A stretch of DNA of 64,000 nt from NCBI RefSeq assembly GCF_900312995.1, contig NZ_ONZI01000001.1, forward strand, positions 744,001 through 808,000, given 5' to 3'. Under the pieces are notes generated by a model, which had not been told where the DNA came from, did no database searches, and saw only the letters and a list, made by a program, of their open reading frames with translations. Below, piece by piece: positions 10,626 through 19,753 of this stretch. The position numbers and the translations under genes were made by a program. Origin of the DNA: Kushneria phyllosphaerae. Lineage in GTDB: Bacteria; Pseudomonadota; Gammaproteobacteria; Pseudomonadales; Halomonadaceae. Positions within the stretch are counted from its first letter, which is position 1. Each line of letters starts with the position of its first letter.

Positions 10626-10911
10626 GGGCTCGCTCTTCCTCGTCAGGGGCGGTGGCGGGCACGCCTGGGTGATCGGTGCGGTTCAGCCACTGGTAATAGG
10701 GCCGCATCGGTTTCACAATGATGTTCTGATGTAGCGCCGAAACCCGCATGACAGGCACGCCTGCCATGCTCCCTGAGGTTCCCGCCGTTGCCCGATGGGT
10801 CGATGACTGACCCGCCACATGCGGATGCCGACCTGCCGGAACCCTGCTGATGGACCAGGCCCGCGAGGCGATTGATAGCCGCCTCAATGCGGCGATGTTG
10901 TGGAGACTTCA

Positions 10912-12693
10912 ATGACGACCTATCGCCAGACCCTTGATCACCCCATCCTTGAGAGACAGCCTGCCGATACCGCCGAGCGCGAACAGTTCATTGCCCGGCT
11001 CGAGGCGATTGCGGGTCGGGCCTTTGTGCTCAGCGATGAGGTCATTACCCGGCGCTATCGCACCGGTTTTCGCTTTGGCACCGGTCGCGCGCTGGCCGTC
11101 GTGCGACCGGGCAGCCTTATGGAACAGTGGCAGGTGCTGAAGGCCTGTATGGCAACCGATCGCATCGTGATCACTCAGGCCGCCAATACCGGCCTGACCG
11201 GCGGCTCCACACCGGATGGCGACGACTACGACCGCGAGATCGTGATTGTCAGCACGCTGCGGATGAACATCATCCAGCCCATCGATGACGGCCGTCAGGT
11301 GATCTGCCTGCCCGGCGCCACGCTGGATCAGCTCGAAAAGACGCTGGCCCCCATGGGGCGCGAGCCACACTCGGTGATCGGCTCTTCATGTATCGGTGCC
11401 TCGGTGTTTGGCGGCGTGTGCAACAACTCCGGCGGCTCGCTGATCAAGCGGGGACCTGCCTATACCGAAATGGCGCTCTATGCGCGCATGAGCGAGGCGG
11501 GCGAGCTCGAACTGGTCAACCATCTGGGCGTGCGGCTCGGCGACGATCCGGACACCATCCTTGAGCGTCTGCAGCGTGGGGATTACCGCGAATCCGACAT
11601 CGACAAGAGCGATGCCGCGGCATCTGATCCGGACTATCACCACCACGTTCGTGACATCGAGGCCGATACCCCGGCACGCTTCAATGCCGATCCGCGTCGG
11701 CTGCATGAGGCGGCCGGTTCGGCCGGTCGGCTGATGGTGTTTGCCTTGCGCCTGGACACCTTCGAGCAGGAGAAAAACCCGAAGGTGTTCTACATCGGTA
11801 CCAACACGCCCGCAGAGCTGACCGAACTGCGTCGGCAGATATTGTCTGATTTCGAGACGCTGCCGATTGCCGGGGAGTACATGCATCGCGACGCCTATGA
11901 CATCGCCAAACAGTATGGCAAGGACACCTTCCTCACCATTGAAAAGCTGGGTACCCATCGACTACCGGCGCTGTGGGATCGCAAGAACCGTATCGATGAC
12001 GTCTGCAATCGGCTGCGCTTTCTGCCGGACTATGTCACCGACCGCGTATTGCAAACGCTTGGCCGGCTTTTCCCCGATCATCTGCCAAAGCGCATGAACG
12101 ACTATCGCGACCGCTTCGAGCATCACCTGCTGCTCAAGGTCGGCGAGGAGAACGTCGCGCGTACCCGCGCTTTGCTCGATGCGCACTTCGCCATGCGCGA
12201 GGGCGAATATTTCGAGTGCAGTGATGACGAAGGCAAAAAGGCCTTCCTGCATCGATTTGCTGCTGCCGGCGCCGCCGGGCGCTATCGCATCATTCATGGG
12301 GATGAAGTCGAGGACATCGTAGCGCTTGATGTGGCGTTAAAGCGCAACGAGCGCGACTGGCTGGAGGTCCTGCCTGATGACGTCAATGCCCGGATGATCC
12401 ACAAGCTCTATTACGGCCACTTCTTCTGTCACGTGATGCACCAGGACTACATCGTCAAAAAGGGCACCGACTGTCTGGCGCTTGAGCACCGCATGTGGGC
12501 ACTGCTGGATGCGCGCGGCGCCGAATACCCGGCCGAACACAATGTGGGCCATCTCTATCACGCCAAACCGGCTCTGCGGGCGTTCTACAAGCAGCTTGAT
12601 CCGTGCAACTGCTTCAACCTAGGCATCGGCCAGACCAGCAAGCAGCGCCACTGGGGCGAGCATAAGGGGACAGAGACCACCTCGACGTCCTGA
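10912..12693 (+). CDS. dld: Quinone-dependent D-lactate dehydrogenase
   Basis: A 593-residue FAD enzyme that oxidises D-lactate to pyruvate and passes electrons to the quinone pool at the inner face of the membrane. The FAD-binding PCMH motif TQAANTGLTGGSTP, the GSSCIGASVFGGVCNNSGG stretch and the C-terminal cap region NVGHLYHA..LDPCNCFNLGIGQTSK closely match Dld of Escherichia coli, which is also near 570-590 residues. The ATG at 10912 has ggag eight bases upstream; an in-frame GTG at 10900 overlaps that site and is less likely. The 286 bases between this gene and the phosphoesterase hold no recognised gene. Confidence 0.95.
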   Translation: MTTYRQTLDHPILERQPADTAEREQFIARLEAIAGRAFVLSDEVITRRYRTGFRFGTGRALAVVRPGSLMEQWQVLKACMATDRIVITQAANTGLTGGSTPDGDDYDREIVIVSTLRMNIIQPIDDGRQVICLPGATLDQLEKTLAPMGREPHSVIGSSCIGASVFGGVCNNSGGSLIKRGPAYTEMALYARMSEAGELELVNHLGVRLGDDPDTILERLQRGDYRESDIDKSDAAASDPDYHHHVRDIEADTPARFNADPRRLHEAAGSAGRLMVFALRLDTFEQEKNPKVFYIGTNTPAELTELRRQILSDFETLPIAGEYMHRDAYDIAKQYGKDTFLTIEKLGTHRLPALWDRKNRIDDVCNRLRFLPDYVTDRVLQTLGRLFPDHLPKRMNDYRDRFEHHLLLKVGEENVARTRALLDAHFAMREGEYFECSDDEGKKAFLHRFAAAGAAGRYRIIHGDEVEDIVALDVALKRNERDWLEVLPDDVNARMIHKLYYGHFFCHVMHQDYIVKKGTDCLALEHRMWALLDARGAEYPAEHNVGHLYHAKPALRAFYKQLDPCNCFNLGIGQTSKQRHWGEHKGTETTSTS

Positions 12694-12795
12694 TGGCCGT
12701 TTCGGTTAAAGTCTCGGCAGGGCACAGCCGATGCTAAAGGGATGTCTAATGCATGCCGCGGGAGGCGGCGTGCTGATCCCATTCTGGAGCCCTGC

Positions 12796-13638
12796 ATGCT
12801 TGCGATCATTCCCACCCGTGCCAGCGTCGGGCTGGCAGCGCCTGAAGTCGTGGTCGAGGTGCATCTCTCCAACGGACTGCCGGGGCTTGCCATCGTTGGG
12901 CTGCCCGAGGCGGCCGTAAAGGAAAGTCGTGAACGGGTGCGCAGTGCGCTGATCAACGCCGGCTTTGAGTTCCCCGCCAAACGCATCACCCTCAACCTGG
13001 CCCCGGCCGATCTGCCCAAGGAGGGCGGGCGTTTTGACCTGCCGATTGCGCTGGGCATTCTGGTCGCCTCCGGACAGATCCCGCAGGAGGCGGTGGGCAA
13101 CCTGGAGTGCGTGGGCGAGCTGGCCCTCGATGGTCAGTTGCGCGCCGTGACCGGCGTGTTGCCGGCGGCACTGGCAGTAGCCGATGCCGGGCGTCAGCTG
13201 TTATTGCCAACGGCCAATGCCGATGAGGCCGCACTGGCCGGCGATCTGGAAGTGCTGCCGGTGTCCAGCCTGCTGGAAGTGGTGGCGCATCTGACCGGCG
13301 AGCGGCGCATCACGCCACATCAGCTGGCTGAGCCGCCCGCCGCCACCGTCGCCGCGGCAGATCTGTGTGACGTACGCGGCCAGCATCAGGCGCGCCGCGC
13401 GCTGGAAGTCGCCGCGGCCGGAGGCCACAATCTGCTTTTCGCAGGTCCGCCAGGCACCGGCAAGACCATGCTGGCCAGTCGGCTGGCCAGCATTTTGCCG
13501 CCGTTGACCGAGAGCGAGAGTCTGGAAGTGGCGGCCATTCGCTCGGTGTGCGGGCTTGATATCCTCGAGCGCTGGGGTCAGCGCCCGTTTCGCGCCCCGC
13601 ATCACGGGGCCAGCCCTGCCGCTCTGGTGGGTGGCGGC
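12796..13638 (+). pseudogene. comM: comM (yifB), 5' piece interrupted by the Tn7-like element
   Basis: The first 281 codons of the Mg-chelatase-like AAA+ helicase ComM/YifB, which drives branch migration during natural transformation. The N-terminal Lon-protease-like domain (GLPGLAIVGLPEAAVKESRE) and the Walker A motif GPPGTGKTML are intact. The frame stops being comM at 13638, exactly where the transposon begins; read on, it meets a stop within a few codons. ATG 12796 has ggag seven bases upstream. Joining it to 30165-30335 and 45113-45604 restores a full 501-residue protein without any frame change. The truncated product lacks Walker B and should be inactive. Confidence 0.97.
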
Positions 13639-13683
13639 TGTCATTTTCAATAATTATTGCGACTAAACAATAATTGCTGCGAC
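13639..13683. repeat. Left end of Tn7-like element: terminal repeat plus second transposase site
   Basis: The terminal repeat is 13639-13663 (TGTCATTTTCAATAATTATT then GCGAC). A second copy of the inner part, caataattgctgcgac, is at 13668-13683. These would be binding sites of the TnsB-like transposase. Confidence 0.9.
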
Positions 13684-13715
13684 AATCTCTATGTTGAGTT
13701 TACATAGAGTGCGCC

Positions 13716-15488
13716 TTGGTGACCGTTTCTCTCAAACAATGCAGAACTTTTAGCTTCCCGGATGGCACTCTTAAAGACGAGGCAGAGTGCTTGGTCGTTT
13801 GGTGGTATGGGCCTATCTTCAAGAATAATCGCTCACGCAGCGTCCCTAAAATCCATGTCTTCTTAAGAACCATTGACCATAAGAATAACTTAGGAAACGT
13901 GGTGAGACGTGAGACGGTCTTAACGCATCTAGGACTGTTGAGAATTGGGTCTGTCTGGGAAAAGGGGGTATCCAACTCCCGCATCGTGTTTGATGAGAAA
14001 ACATTTTCCGTTTCGTTCTCCCTGGGCGGCTGGCGAATTGTCTCCCTGGACGACCTGCTCAAAGAAGGGCGCAGCCTCTATACCTCCTTTCATAATTCAA
14101 ACTACTTGCCTCTGGACAGAAAGCACAGATCGTACCTGATTGAATTTGACCTCCCGGATGGCAAACATCTGCTCATCCCTTGCATAGAGTTTTTTGCACG
14201 CTGTTACGGCCGATCTTCTGAAATCAAGCGTGTACTTGCCACTTACCCTTGGAATGAAATAAAAGAGCGGCTTTATCGACCGCTCAATGCGCCCGTGCCC
14301 CCAGGCACATGGCCCGTCAAATTTACTCATCGTGTTCATAAGCACGATGCTATTTTGCTCGCTCACATGCTGTACGATCCGTATGCGGAGCGTGCTGCAA
14401 AAAATATTTATGCGCAAATTGAAGCCAGTTTTTCTCCGGACAAGATGCTATTAGAGGTCACTCCATGGTTTCAGGGGAGCGGCGAAATTTCCGTATCTGG
14501 CATTCCAGTTGATGATGGCAACACATTTCTGGGTTTACAGATATTGGGCTGTTCACAGCCCGACGGTGCCATAATCCACCGCGAAAGAGAGAAATCAACG
14601 CCGATACCAGCCACCGATGGCGACAACGCCCCCTCTCGGTTCCCCTATCATCAGCTTCAAGATACCCCCGATGTCATTGACCTTACAGATGATGACGAAC
14701 CCGACCATGGTTCTTCTTGGCTGGACCTTGCCGAGGACGAATTCGTTATTTTAGGCAAGCCTCGCGCCGTTCTGGATAAACGATATGCTCGAAAAAATGT
14801 GCCCGATATACGAGGCATACCCGTTCCTGGTGACGAAACCATTTTTTCCACCGGGGAGCCCCATGGATCAGGAAAAAGAGTAGGACAAGCGTCTATTCAT
14901 GCTCCTGTTACACTGGAGTCGCAGGGCTTTCTACGTGATATATGGAATGCGCTTCTCTATTTACAATCGGCCTGTCCCGCAACAATTCGTGACGTTAGCT
15001 GGTTTACCTTTGAAGATGGTTTCAGCACTGCCCCAGACCCTCGATTGATCAGTCTTGAACCTTTCGGAATAGATGATAATGTGGAAACAGCAGTGGCCAA
15101 CTGGGTCTACATGGATACTCAGACCAAAGTGCCTCGCGGGATACTTGTCATTAAAGTGCATGTGTTGGATCAAACGCTCTATCTCATGGAACTCCAACGT
15201 CGCCTTCCCAAGCCCAGAGCTGACGGTAGTGACCAAGCATCCAAACCTTCTTCCTATAAAGGATTAGTCTTCACTCTAAACCATCAAGGCAACTTTGAGC
15301 ATTGGCTGCGCCAAGTGCTGTCTAGCGTGCGGCACGTTCAAGGGGTCGTCCAAAAATTGGCGGGGCACTGTCCAGGGTTCGCAGATACTTTTAAGCACCC
15401 TAAATCCAAAAATGAACAGATACCCTGCGAGGCCTCAGTGATGAATGCTTTTAGCAAGATCGGTATTGGGCGCGGTGACTTGGCGTAG
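13716..15488 (+). CDS. Probable TnsE-like transposition protein
   Basis: A 590-residue protein starting 77 bases inside the left end. Its layout resembles Tn7 TnsE (about 540 residues). A beta-rich N-terminal half contains a hydrophobic LLIPCIEFFAR segment. An acidic linker (DLTDDDEPDH) is followed by a basic patch (KRYARKN). The C-terminal DNA-binding-like domain contains the pattern GILVIKVHVLD...LMELQRRL, then a Trp/Leu-rich helix region and a final HPK. I matched these blocks from memory of TnsE, not by alignment, so function is tentative. TnsE directs Tn7 to replicating lagging-strand DNA and mobile plasmids. TTG 13716 or GTG 13719 could be the start. Unusually, it is far from the other tns genes, at the other end of the element. 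Confidence 0.6.
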   Translation: MVTVSLKQCRTFSFPDGTLKDEAECLVVWWYGPIFKNNRSRSVPKIHVFLRTIDHKNNLGNVVRRETVLTHLGLLRIGSVWEKGVSNSRIVFDEKTFSVSFSLGGWRIVSLDDLLKEGRSLYTSFHNSNYLPLDRKHRSYLIEFDLPDGKHLLIPCIEFFARCYGRSSEIKRVLATYPWNEIKERLYRPLNAPVPPGTWPVKFTHRVHKHDAILLAHMLYDPYAERAAKNIYAQIEASFSPDKMLLEVTPWFQGSGEISVSGIPVDDGNTFLGLQILGCSQPDGAIIHREREKSTPIPATDGDNAPSRFPYHQLQDTPDVIDLTDDDEPDHGSSWLDLAEDEFVILGKPRAVLDKRYARKNVPDIRGIPVPGDETIFSTGEPHGSGKRVGQASIHAPVTLESQGFLRDIWNALLYLQSACPATIRDVSWFTFEDGFSTAPDPRLISLEPFGIDDNVETAVANWVYMDTQTKVPRGILVIKVHVLDQTLYLMELQRRLPKPRADGSDQASKPSSYKGLVFTLNHQGNFEHWLRQVLSSVRHVQGVVQKLAGHCPGFADTFKHPKSKNEQIPCEASVMNAFSKIGIGRGDLA

Positions 15489-15646
15489 ATGCTATGTGCC
15501 ACCCTGGCTGGCGATGGCCGTATTGTCGGTAAGATCATCCTTCATGCAAACCAGGCGAAAGGTGTTCTTCTGACGAAGAGCCAAACTGCTACCCCTTCAC
15601 TGGCAGGCGAGGATCTTTGCTGCGGTGGGCGAAGTGTTCATTTGAA

Positions 15647-15974
15647 TCACGGCAAAAAGGCGGCTGGAATCGCGATCTCTGATGGCAAACCGGAAGCAGC
15701 GACAAACGCTGCGGCGATGCTGAATTCCTTTTTACTGACCGTGAAAAGATAGGTAATCACCTCTTCGCGATCGGAAGTGAGTAACCGCGAGGACATGCCT
15801 ACCAGGTACCCAATCAAATTGAGGCACAGAGCCGCGCCCGCAATCACAAACGCATACCAGCCATAGCCAATGATCGTGGAGGCATTCGGCCCAACCACGA
15901 CGAGCAGGATCAGCAGAGACAGCCATCACAAACCAGACAAGGTGTGCCGCGACAAAATAAATGAATCTGCTCAT
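15647..15974 (-). pseudogene. Decayed bile acid:Na+ symporter-like transporter, C-terminal fragment
   Basis: On the minus strand, MSRFIYFVAAHLVWFVMAVS (from 15974) continues after a frame change near 15900 as VGPNASTIIGYGWYAFVIAG and then EEVITYLFTVSKKEFSIAA, and ends in GLPSEIAIPAAFLP. These blocks look like the last helices of the bile-acid/arsenite-type sodium symporter family. The N-terminal half is absent. It is a remnant within the transposon cargo. The 15489-15646 stretch before it and 15975-16180 after it hold nothing I recognise. Confidence 0.55.
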
Positions 15975-16183
15975 GGTGGCTTTGACGTTACCGGTTGAAG
16001 TGAATGGTGCTCCCAAAACAAGGTCACTTTCTGCACCGCAAGCCCAGGGCGCTGCATAGCCGTCGCTTAACCAGGCTCTAGCAGAAGCCTCAATGATTAC
16101 TATCTGCCCAGCATGCCATGACTTGTTTGGGAGCTGGGGCCGCTCCTCCTGATCAAGCAGTTCAAATAGACAATGCTCAAGGG

Positions 16184-16214
16184 TTGAAGCTTTAGTTGCT
16201 AGAGGTTTTATAGT
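16184..16214 (+). promoter_or_regulatory. MerR-type promoter for the CDF efflux gene
   Basis: -35 TTGAAG (16184-16189) and -10 TATAGT (16209-16214) are separated by 19 bp, the over-long spacing typical of MerR-controlled promoters. The spacer holds the dyad ctttag-ttg-ctagagg. It is nearly the same as the promoter at 19689-19719. Confidence 0.75.
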
Positions 16215-16247
16215 AACAAGAACAGATAATTCTAGAGAGGGTAATAG

Positions 16248-17162
16248 ATGGGACATCATCATGATCATCCCCACATTGATCCTGCCTCTGGCGACCGGCG
16301 CGTCAGCATCTCAATTTGGGCCAATGGACTCTTAACCATCGCTCAAATTGTCGGTGGTATTATGGCGGGAAGCCTTTCGCTGATCGCTGATGCGTTACAT
16401 AACTTTTCTGACATGGCAGCGTTGGTCATTGCCTTTGCCGCTCGTAAAATCGCCAGACGGCCTGCCGATGCGCACATGACCTTTGGCTATGGCCGCATCG
16501 AGATAGTGGCAGCACTCATCAACTACACCACCCTGATTATTGTTGGCGCCTACCTGATTTACGAAGGCGCTATGCGGATGATCAATCCTCCTGAGATAGA
16601 AGGTTGGACGATCGTTATTATTGGTGGCGTCGCGCTTGTCATCGACGCCCTCACTGCGGTGCTTACCTGGTCAATGCAAAAAGAGAGTGTCAATATCCGC
16701 GCCCTTTTTCTGCATAACTTATCGGATGCGTTTGCCTCCATTGCCGTGATTATCGGTGGATCACTTATTTTACTGTACGACATGCGCTGGGTAGACCCCG
16801 CGATTACGATAGGGATTGCACTATATATCCTTTACCTTGCTTTCTCTGAAATTGGTGGCCCTATCCGTACGTTAATGCTGGGGTCTCCCCCGGATATTGA
16901 CGGTCAGTCAGTCATTGAGACCGTAAAAAATGTCGAGGGCGTCCAGAATATTCACCATGTGCATCTATGGCAGATGCAGGAAAACACGGCAGCCCTTGAC
17001 TGCCACGTGGTCCTGACGGAAATAGGCTGGCATCAGATTGAATCAGTCAAGGCAGAGATCAAGGAACAGCTAAGAATGCGCTTCAATATTGCTCATTCCA
17101 GTCTGGAGTTTGAGCATAGTGACCACGCTCATCAAAATGCCAGCTTATATGGACATGAGTGA
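16248..17162 (+). CDS. Cation diffusion facilitator (Zn/Cd/Co efflux, CzcD/DmeF-like)
   Basis: A 304-residue CDF antiporter with six membrane helices that exports divalent metals in exchange for protons. A His-rich N-terminus (MGHHHDHPHID), the metal-site motifs SLSLIADALHNFSD and ALFLHNLSDAF (the HxxxD pairs), and a C-terminal cytoplasmic metal-binding domain (HHVHLWQM) are all present. The length is normal (about 300). ATG 16248 follows gagaggg. The promoter upstream has the same MerR-type architecture as that of the P-type ATPase, so the two pumps are probably co-regulated. It is followed by the DsbA remnant and an M23 peptidase on the same strand. Confidence 0.93.
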   Translation: MGHHHDHPHIDPASGDRRVSISIWANGLLTIAQIVGGIMAGSLSLIADALHNFSDMAALVIAFAARKIARRPADAHMTFGYGRIEIVAALINYTTLIIVGAYLIYEGAMRMINPPEIEGWTIVIIGGVALVIDALTAVLTWSMQKESVNIRALFLHNLSDAFASIAVIIGGSLILLYDMRWVDPAITIGIALYILYLAFSEIGGPIRTLMLGSPPDIDGQSVIETVKNVEGVQNIHHVHLWQMQENTAALDCHVVLTEIGWHQIESVKAEIKEQLRMRFNIAHSSLEFEHSDHAHQNASLYGHE

Positions 17163-17192
17163 CAGACTGAGGCTTGTTCTCCAGATCAGATT

Positions 17193-17552
17193 TTTAGAGA
17201 TTGGTTTCATCCCATAGCGATTGGCCTATTTTTCAACTCGGATTTTCCATCTATGGCTGAAAAAGCTCGCCAAAATCGATAGGCCTCACAAGGCGATTTT
17301 GATGAATCCGCTATCCTCGATATTGCTTACCAGGCGGAGTTTGATCGAATGTCCGCCGACAAATAACTGACTTCTGCTGAGGTACAAACAGTGATCGACC
17401 AAAACATGACGGATGTTAGTACCAATCAGATTCGACAAACACCAACCTTTTTCGTCAATGGCGAATCTCTAGACCCCTTTGGTATGCAAGAGCTGATTGA
17501 CGCCGTCGAGAGTGAAATAGAAGAGATATCAGAAGAAGAGGATGGCCAGTGA
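17193..17552 (+). pseudogene. DsbA-family thioredoxin-fold protein remnant with two in-frame stops
   Basis: One reading frame from about 17193 to the TGA at 17550 gives DWFHPIA, SMAEKARQN, stop, GDFDESAILDIAY, stop, then DVSTNQIRQTPTFFVNGESL. The last block is the cis-proline and C-terminal region of DsbA-like disulfide oxidoreductases. The stops (TAG near 17279, TAA near 17364) and lack of the CxxC end make it a pseudogene. Its stop overlaps the start of the M23 peptidase by four bases, evidence that they were once a coupled operon. Confidence 0.65.
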
Positions 17553-18541
17553 TACAGCGCTGGTGGTTGATAGGTCTGGTGAGCTTGTACCCCGTGCTGG
17601 CCGAAGCCAATTGGCAAACGCATCTTTCATTACCGCCGGCTGAATCAGTATCTCCCGGATTACAGACGGCTAGAGAGCAAGGAAACATCACAACGCAAAC
17701 GGGCGTTGATACCCTGACCTTTGGGCGCGATGTCGTCATTGAGACCACCCTTTATGAAGCCTTTTCAGCAGAAGAAGTCCCCACGCGTTTCGCCATCAAA
17801 CTGGAAACATTGCTAAGCGAATTTATGGAGGCTCCGGTGGAGTTTTCCGCCAGTGAGCGTATCCAGTTAGTGTGGGAGGAAGACCGACGCCAGGATGGCA
17901 CTCGCATTGGGCCACCGCGCCTCAATTATGTGGCTCTGCCTGATCAGGCAGAGCCTGTAGAGATCATATGGCCGGTCGCCAGAAAGGGAGGCGTAGCATT
18001 CTTTCAGGATGACATCCTGCTAGACACATTGCGATTACCGGTTCCTGGTGCCCGCTTAACGTCTCGCTTTGGGAATCGGCGACATCCTGTGTATGGAAGG
18101 GTTCGTCCTCATAATGGAATTGACCTGGCTGCGCCGACGGGAACACCGGTCATCGCCACCGCACCCGGGCGCGTATCCTTCCTGGGTCGCCAGGGAGGGT
18201 ATGGGCAGGTGATCGAGGTGGAGCACGACACGGGGGCGATCAGTCGCTATACACACCTTAGCCGATTTTCCCCACAGCTAGTGGTTGGGGATTTAGTCAA
18301 CGCGGGGGAGTCGCTAGGAAAGGTAGGTTCATCGGGGCTCACCACGGGCCCCAACCTGCATTACGAAGTGAGGGTCAATAACCAGCCTTTTGACCCTCTT
18401 GATCAAGGCCAACGTATCATGCTGGGCGAACAGCCGACCCAAAAGGAGTATCAGGCTTCACTTTATGAGGCAAGAGTTCGCCTGGAACAGGCTATAGGCA
18501 CTGCATCCATTTATGACTTGATCTCGCTCAACCAGCAATAA
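17549..18541 (+). CDS. M23-family cell-wall metallopeptidase, exported
   Basis: A 330-residue protein. It has an N-terminal signal peptide (about residues 1-20, ending AEA), a beta-rich middle domain and a C-terminal LytM/M23 endopeptidase domain. Zinc ligands are visible in RPHNGIDLAAP, in the SRYTHLSRF block and in LHYEVR. M23 enzymes cut peptidoglycan cross-bridges in the periplasm or activate amidases. The GTG start overlaps the stop of the DsbA remnant (GTGA). Together with the efflux pumps it may be part of an envelope-maintenance part of the metal-resistance cargo; that link is inference. Confidence 0.9.
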   Translation: MIQRWWLIGLVSLYPVLAEANWQTHLSLPPAESVSPGLQTAREQGNITTQTGVDTLTFGRDVVIETTLYEAFSAEEVPTRFAIKLETLLSEFMEAPVEFSASERIQLVWEEDRRQDGTRIGPPRLNYVALPDQAEPVEIIWPVARKGGVAFFQDDILLDTLRLPVPGARLTSRFGNRRHPVYGRVRPHNGIDLAAPTGTPVIATAPGRVSFLGRQGGYGQVIEVEHDTGAISRYTHLSRFSPQLVVGDLVNAGESLGKVGSSGLTTGPNLHYEVRVNNQPFDPLDQGQRIMLGEQPTQKEYQASLYEARVRLEQAIGTASIYDLISLNQQ

Positions 18542-18653
18542 CCACCCGTACTCAACGGCTTTGCATGAAGTGTTGGTAATGTGAGGATATAGTTTTGTCT
18601 TTATCGAGCCTGAGCTTTTTGATCAGCTATCCATCATTGTACAGGTAACATTT

Positions 18654-19190
18654 ATGGATGATGTTTCTCCCGTCACCATGGGAGTATTGGCAAGCCTTGC
18701 GCGGGCCTGATGACGGCCATTGGTGCGCTTCCTGTCTTGTTCACCAAAACACCCAATCGCGGTGTCCAGGATTTAGCGCTGGGGTTCGCCGCTGGTGTCA
18801 TGCTAGCGGCCTCTTTTTTCTCGCTGATCATACCTTCCCTGGAAGCCTCGGAGCTGCGTTATGGAGATAGCTTTGTGCCTGCCGCCATTGTCTGTGCGGC
18901 CATCTTGCTGGGGATGGGAACGGTAGCACTACTGAACGAATTCTTGCCTCATGAGCACTTCGATCAGGGTCGAGAAGGACCGTAGGCTGCCTCACTACGC
19001 CGTATATGGTTGTTTATCATTGCGATTACGATACACAACCTGCCAGAAGGACTCGCCGTTGGCGTGTCTTTCGGCGCAGAGGGTAGCGAAGGAGGCATGC
19101 CACTTGCGAAAGAAGGCCACGCTGGGCCTTTCCATCGGATTGGTGCTCATGCTGTTTTTGGATGTCTCGCTGGTCTGACGCGTTGGAAGG
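18654..19190 (+). pseudogene. ZIP-family metal transporter, frameshifted and truncated
   Basis: Starts MDDVSPVTMGVLASL, stops, and resumes in another frame as GLMTAIGALPVLF, LALGFAAGVMLAASFFSLI and LLGMGTVALLNEFLPHEHF. After a further frame change it gives FIIAITIHNLPEGLAVGVSFG, the HNLPEG metal site of ZIP transporters. A last shift and deletion remove the C-terminal helices, and the remains run into the 3' end of the MerR gene. At least three lesions make it nonfunctional. Confidence 0.8.
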
Positions 19191-19207
19191 AGAAAATAGT
19201 GTGGGCT

Positions 19208-19666
19208 CTAACCCAGGTCTTGAGCCCCTTCATGTGGGTTTTCAGTGATACAGAGCTGATGATCACTGATGACTTCAATGATTCGGCAGCTTTCCACTTT
19301 GCCTCCGGCACACTGCGAGACCATGCGTTGCAGCTCCTCACGCAGTGCAGACAGTCGTTGAAGACGAGACTCTACTTTTTTCAAATGATGTGTGGCAATG
19401 GCATCGACTTCCTGACAAGACATGTCAGGCTGATCTGACATGGCCAAAAGCTCTCGCACTGAGCCCACCGAAAAGCCAAAGTCTCGGGCATGGCGGATGA
19501 AACTCAAACGCCGAACTGTGTCATCTCCATAGCGGCGCTGCCCTCCGTCGGTTCGTGACGCATCGCGCAACAGCCCGATACGCTCGTAGTAGCGAACCGT
19601 TTCAGGTTTGCAACCAGCCCGCCTTGCCAACTCACCAATACTGATACTTTGCCCCCTTATCGACAT
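19208..19666 (-). CDS. MerR-family metal-responsive regulator (CadR/PbrR type)
   Basis: A 152-residue regulator. It has an N-terminal winged helix (ISIGELARRAGCKPETVRYYERIGLL), a long dimerisation helix and a C-terminal metal loop with several cysteines (DMSCQEV, SQCAGGKVESC, HQLC). The Cys pattern fits the Cd/Pb/Zn group rather than the Hg or Cu group. ATG 19666 has ggag at good spacing; longer in-frame starts lie in the shared promoter. It is divergent from the P-type ATPase gene, whose 19-bp-spacer promoter lies between them. MerR proteins twist such promoters into an active form on metal binding. Confidence 0.92.
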   Translation of the reverse strand: MSIRGQSISIGELARRAGCKPETVRYYERIGLLRDASRTDGGQRRYGDDTVRRLSFIRHARDFGFSVGSVRELLAMSDQPDMSCQEVDAIATHHLKKVESRLQRLSALREELQRMVSQCAGGKVESCRIIEVISDHQLCITENPHEGAQDLG

Positions 19667-19688
19667 GGTAAAACTCCTTCCGAAGAGC

Positions 19689-19719
19689 TTGAAGCTGTAG
19701 TTGCTACAAGGTTTATACT
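19689..19719 (+). promoter_or_regulatory. MerR-type promoter/operator of the P-type ATPase gene
   Basis: -35 TTGAAG (19689-19694), 19-bp spacer, -10 TATACT (19714-19719). The spacer contains the dyad ctgtag-ttg-ctacaag. It lies in the divergent gap between merR and the ATPase gene. Confidence 0.85.
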
Positions 19720-19753
19720 TCGAAACCATAGTTCATATGGGAGGGAAGATTCC

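Noticed and set aside
10606..10887. Minus-strand frames in the gap before dld
   Set aside because: No family match, no ribosome site, and their content is what GC-rich DNA gives by chance.
15489..15752. An 87-codon plus-strand frame after the TnsE-like gene
   Set aside because: Its second half lies opposite the symporter remnant and it matches no family; no ribosome site.
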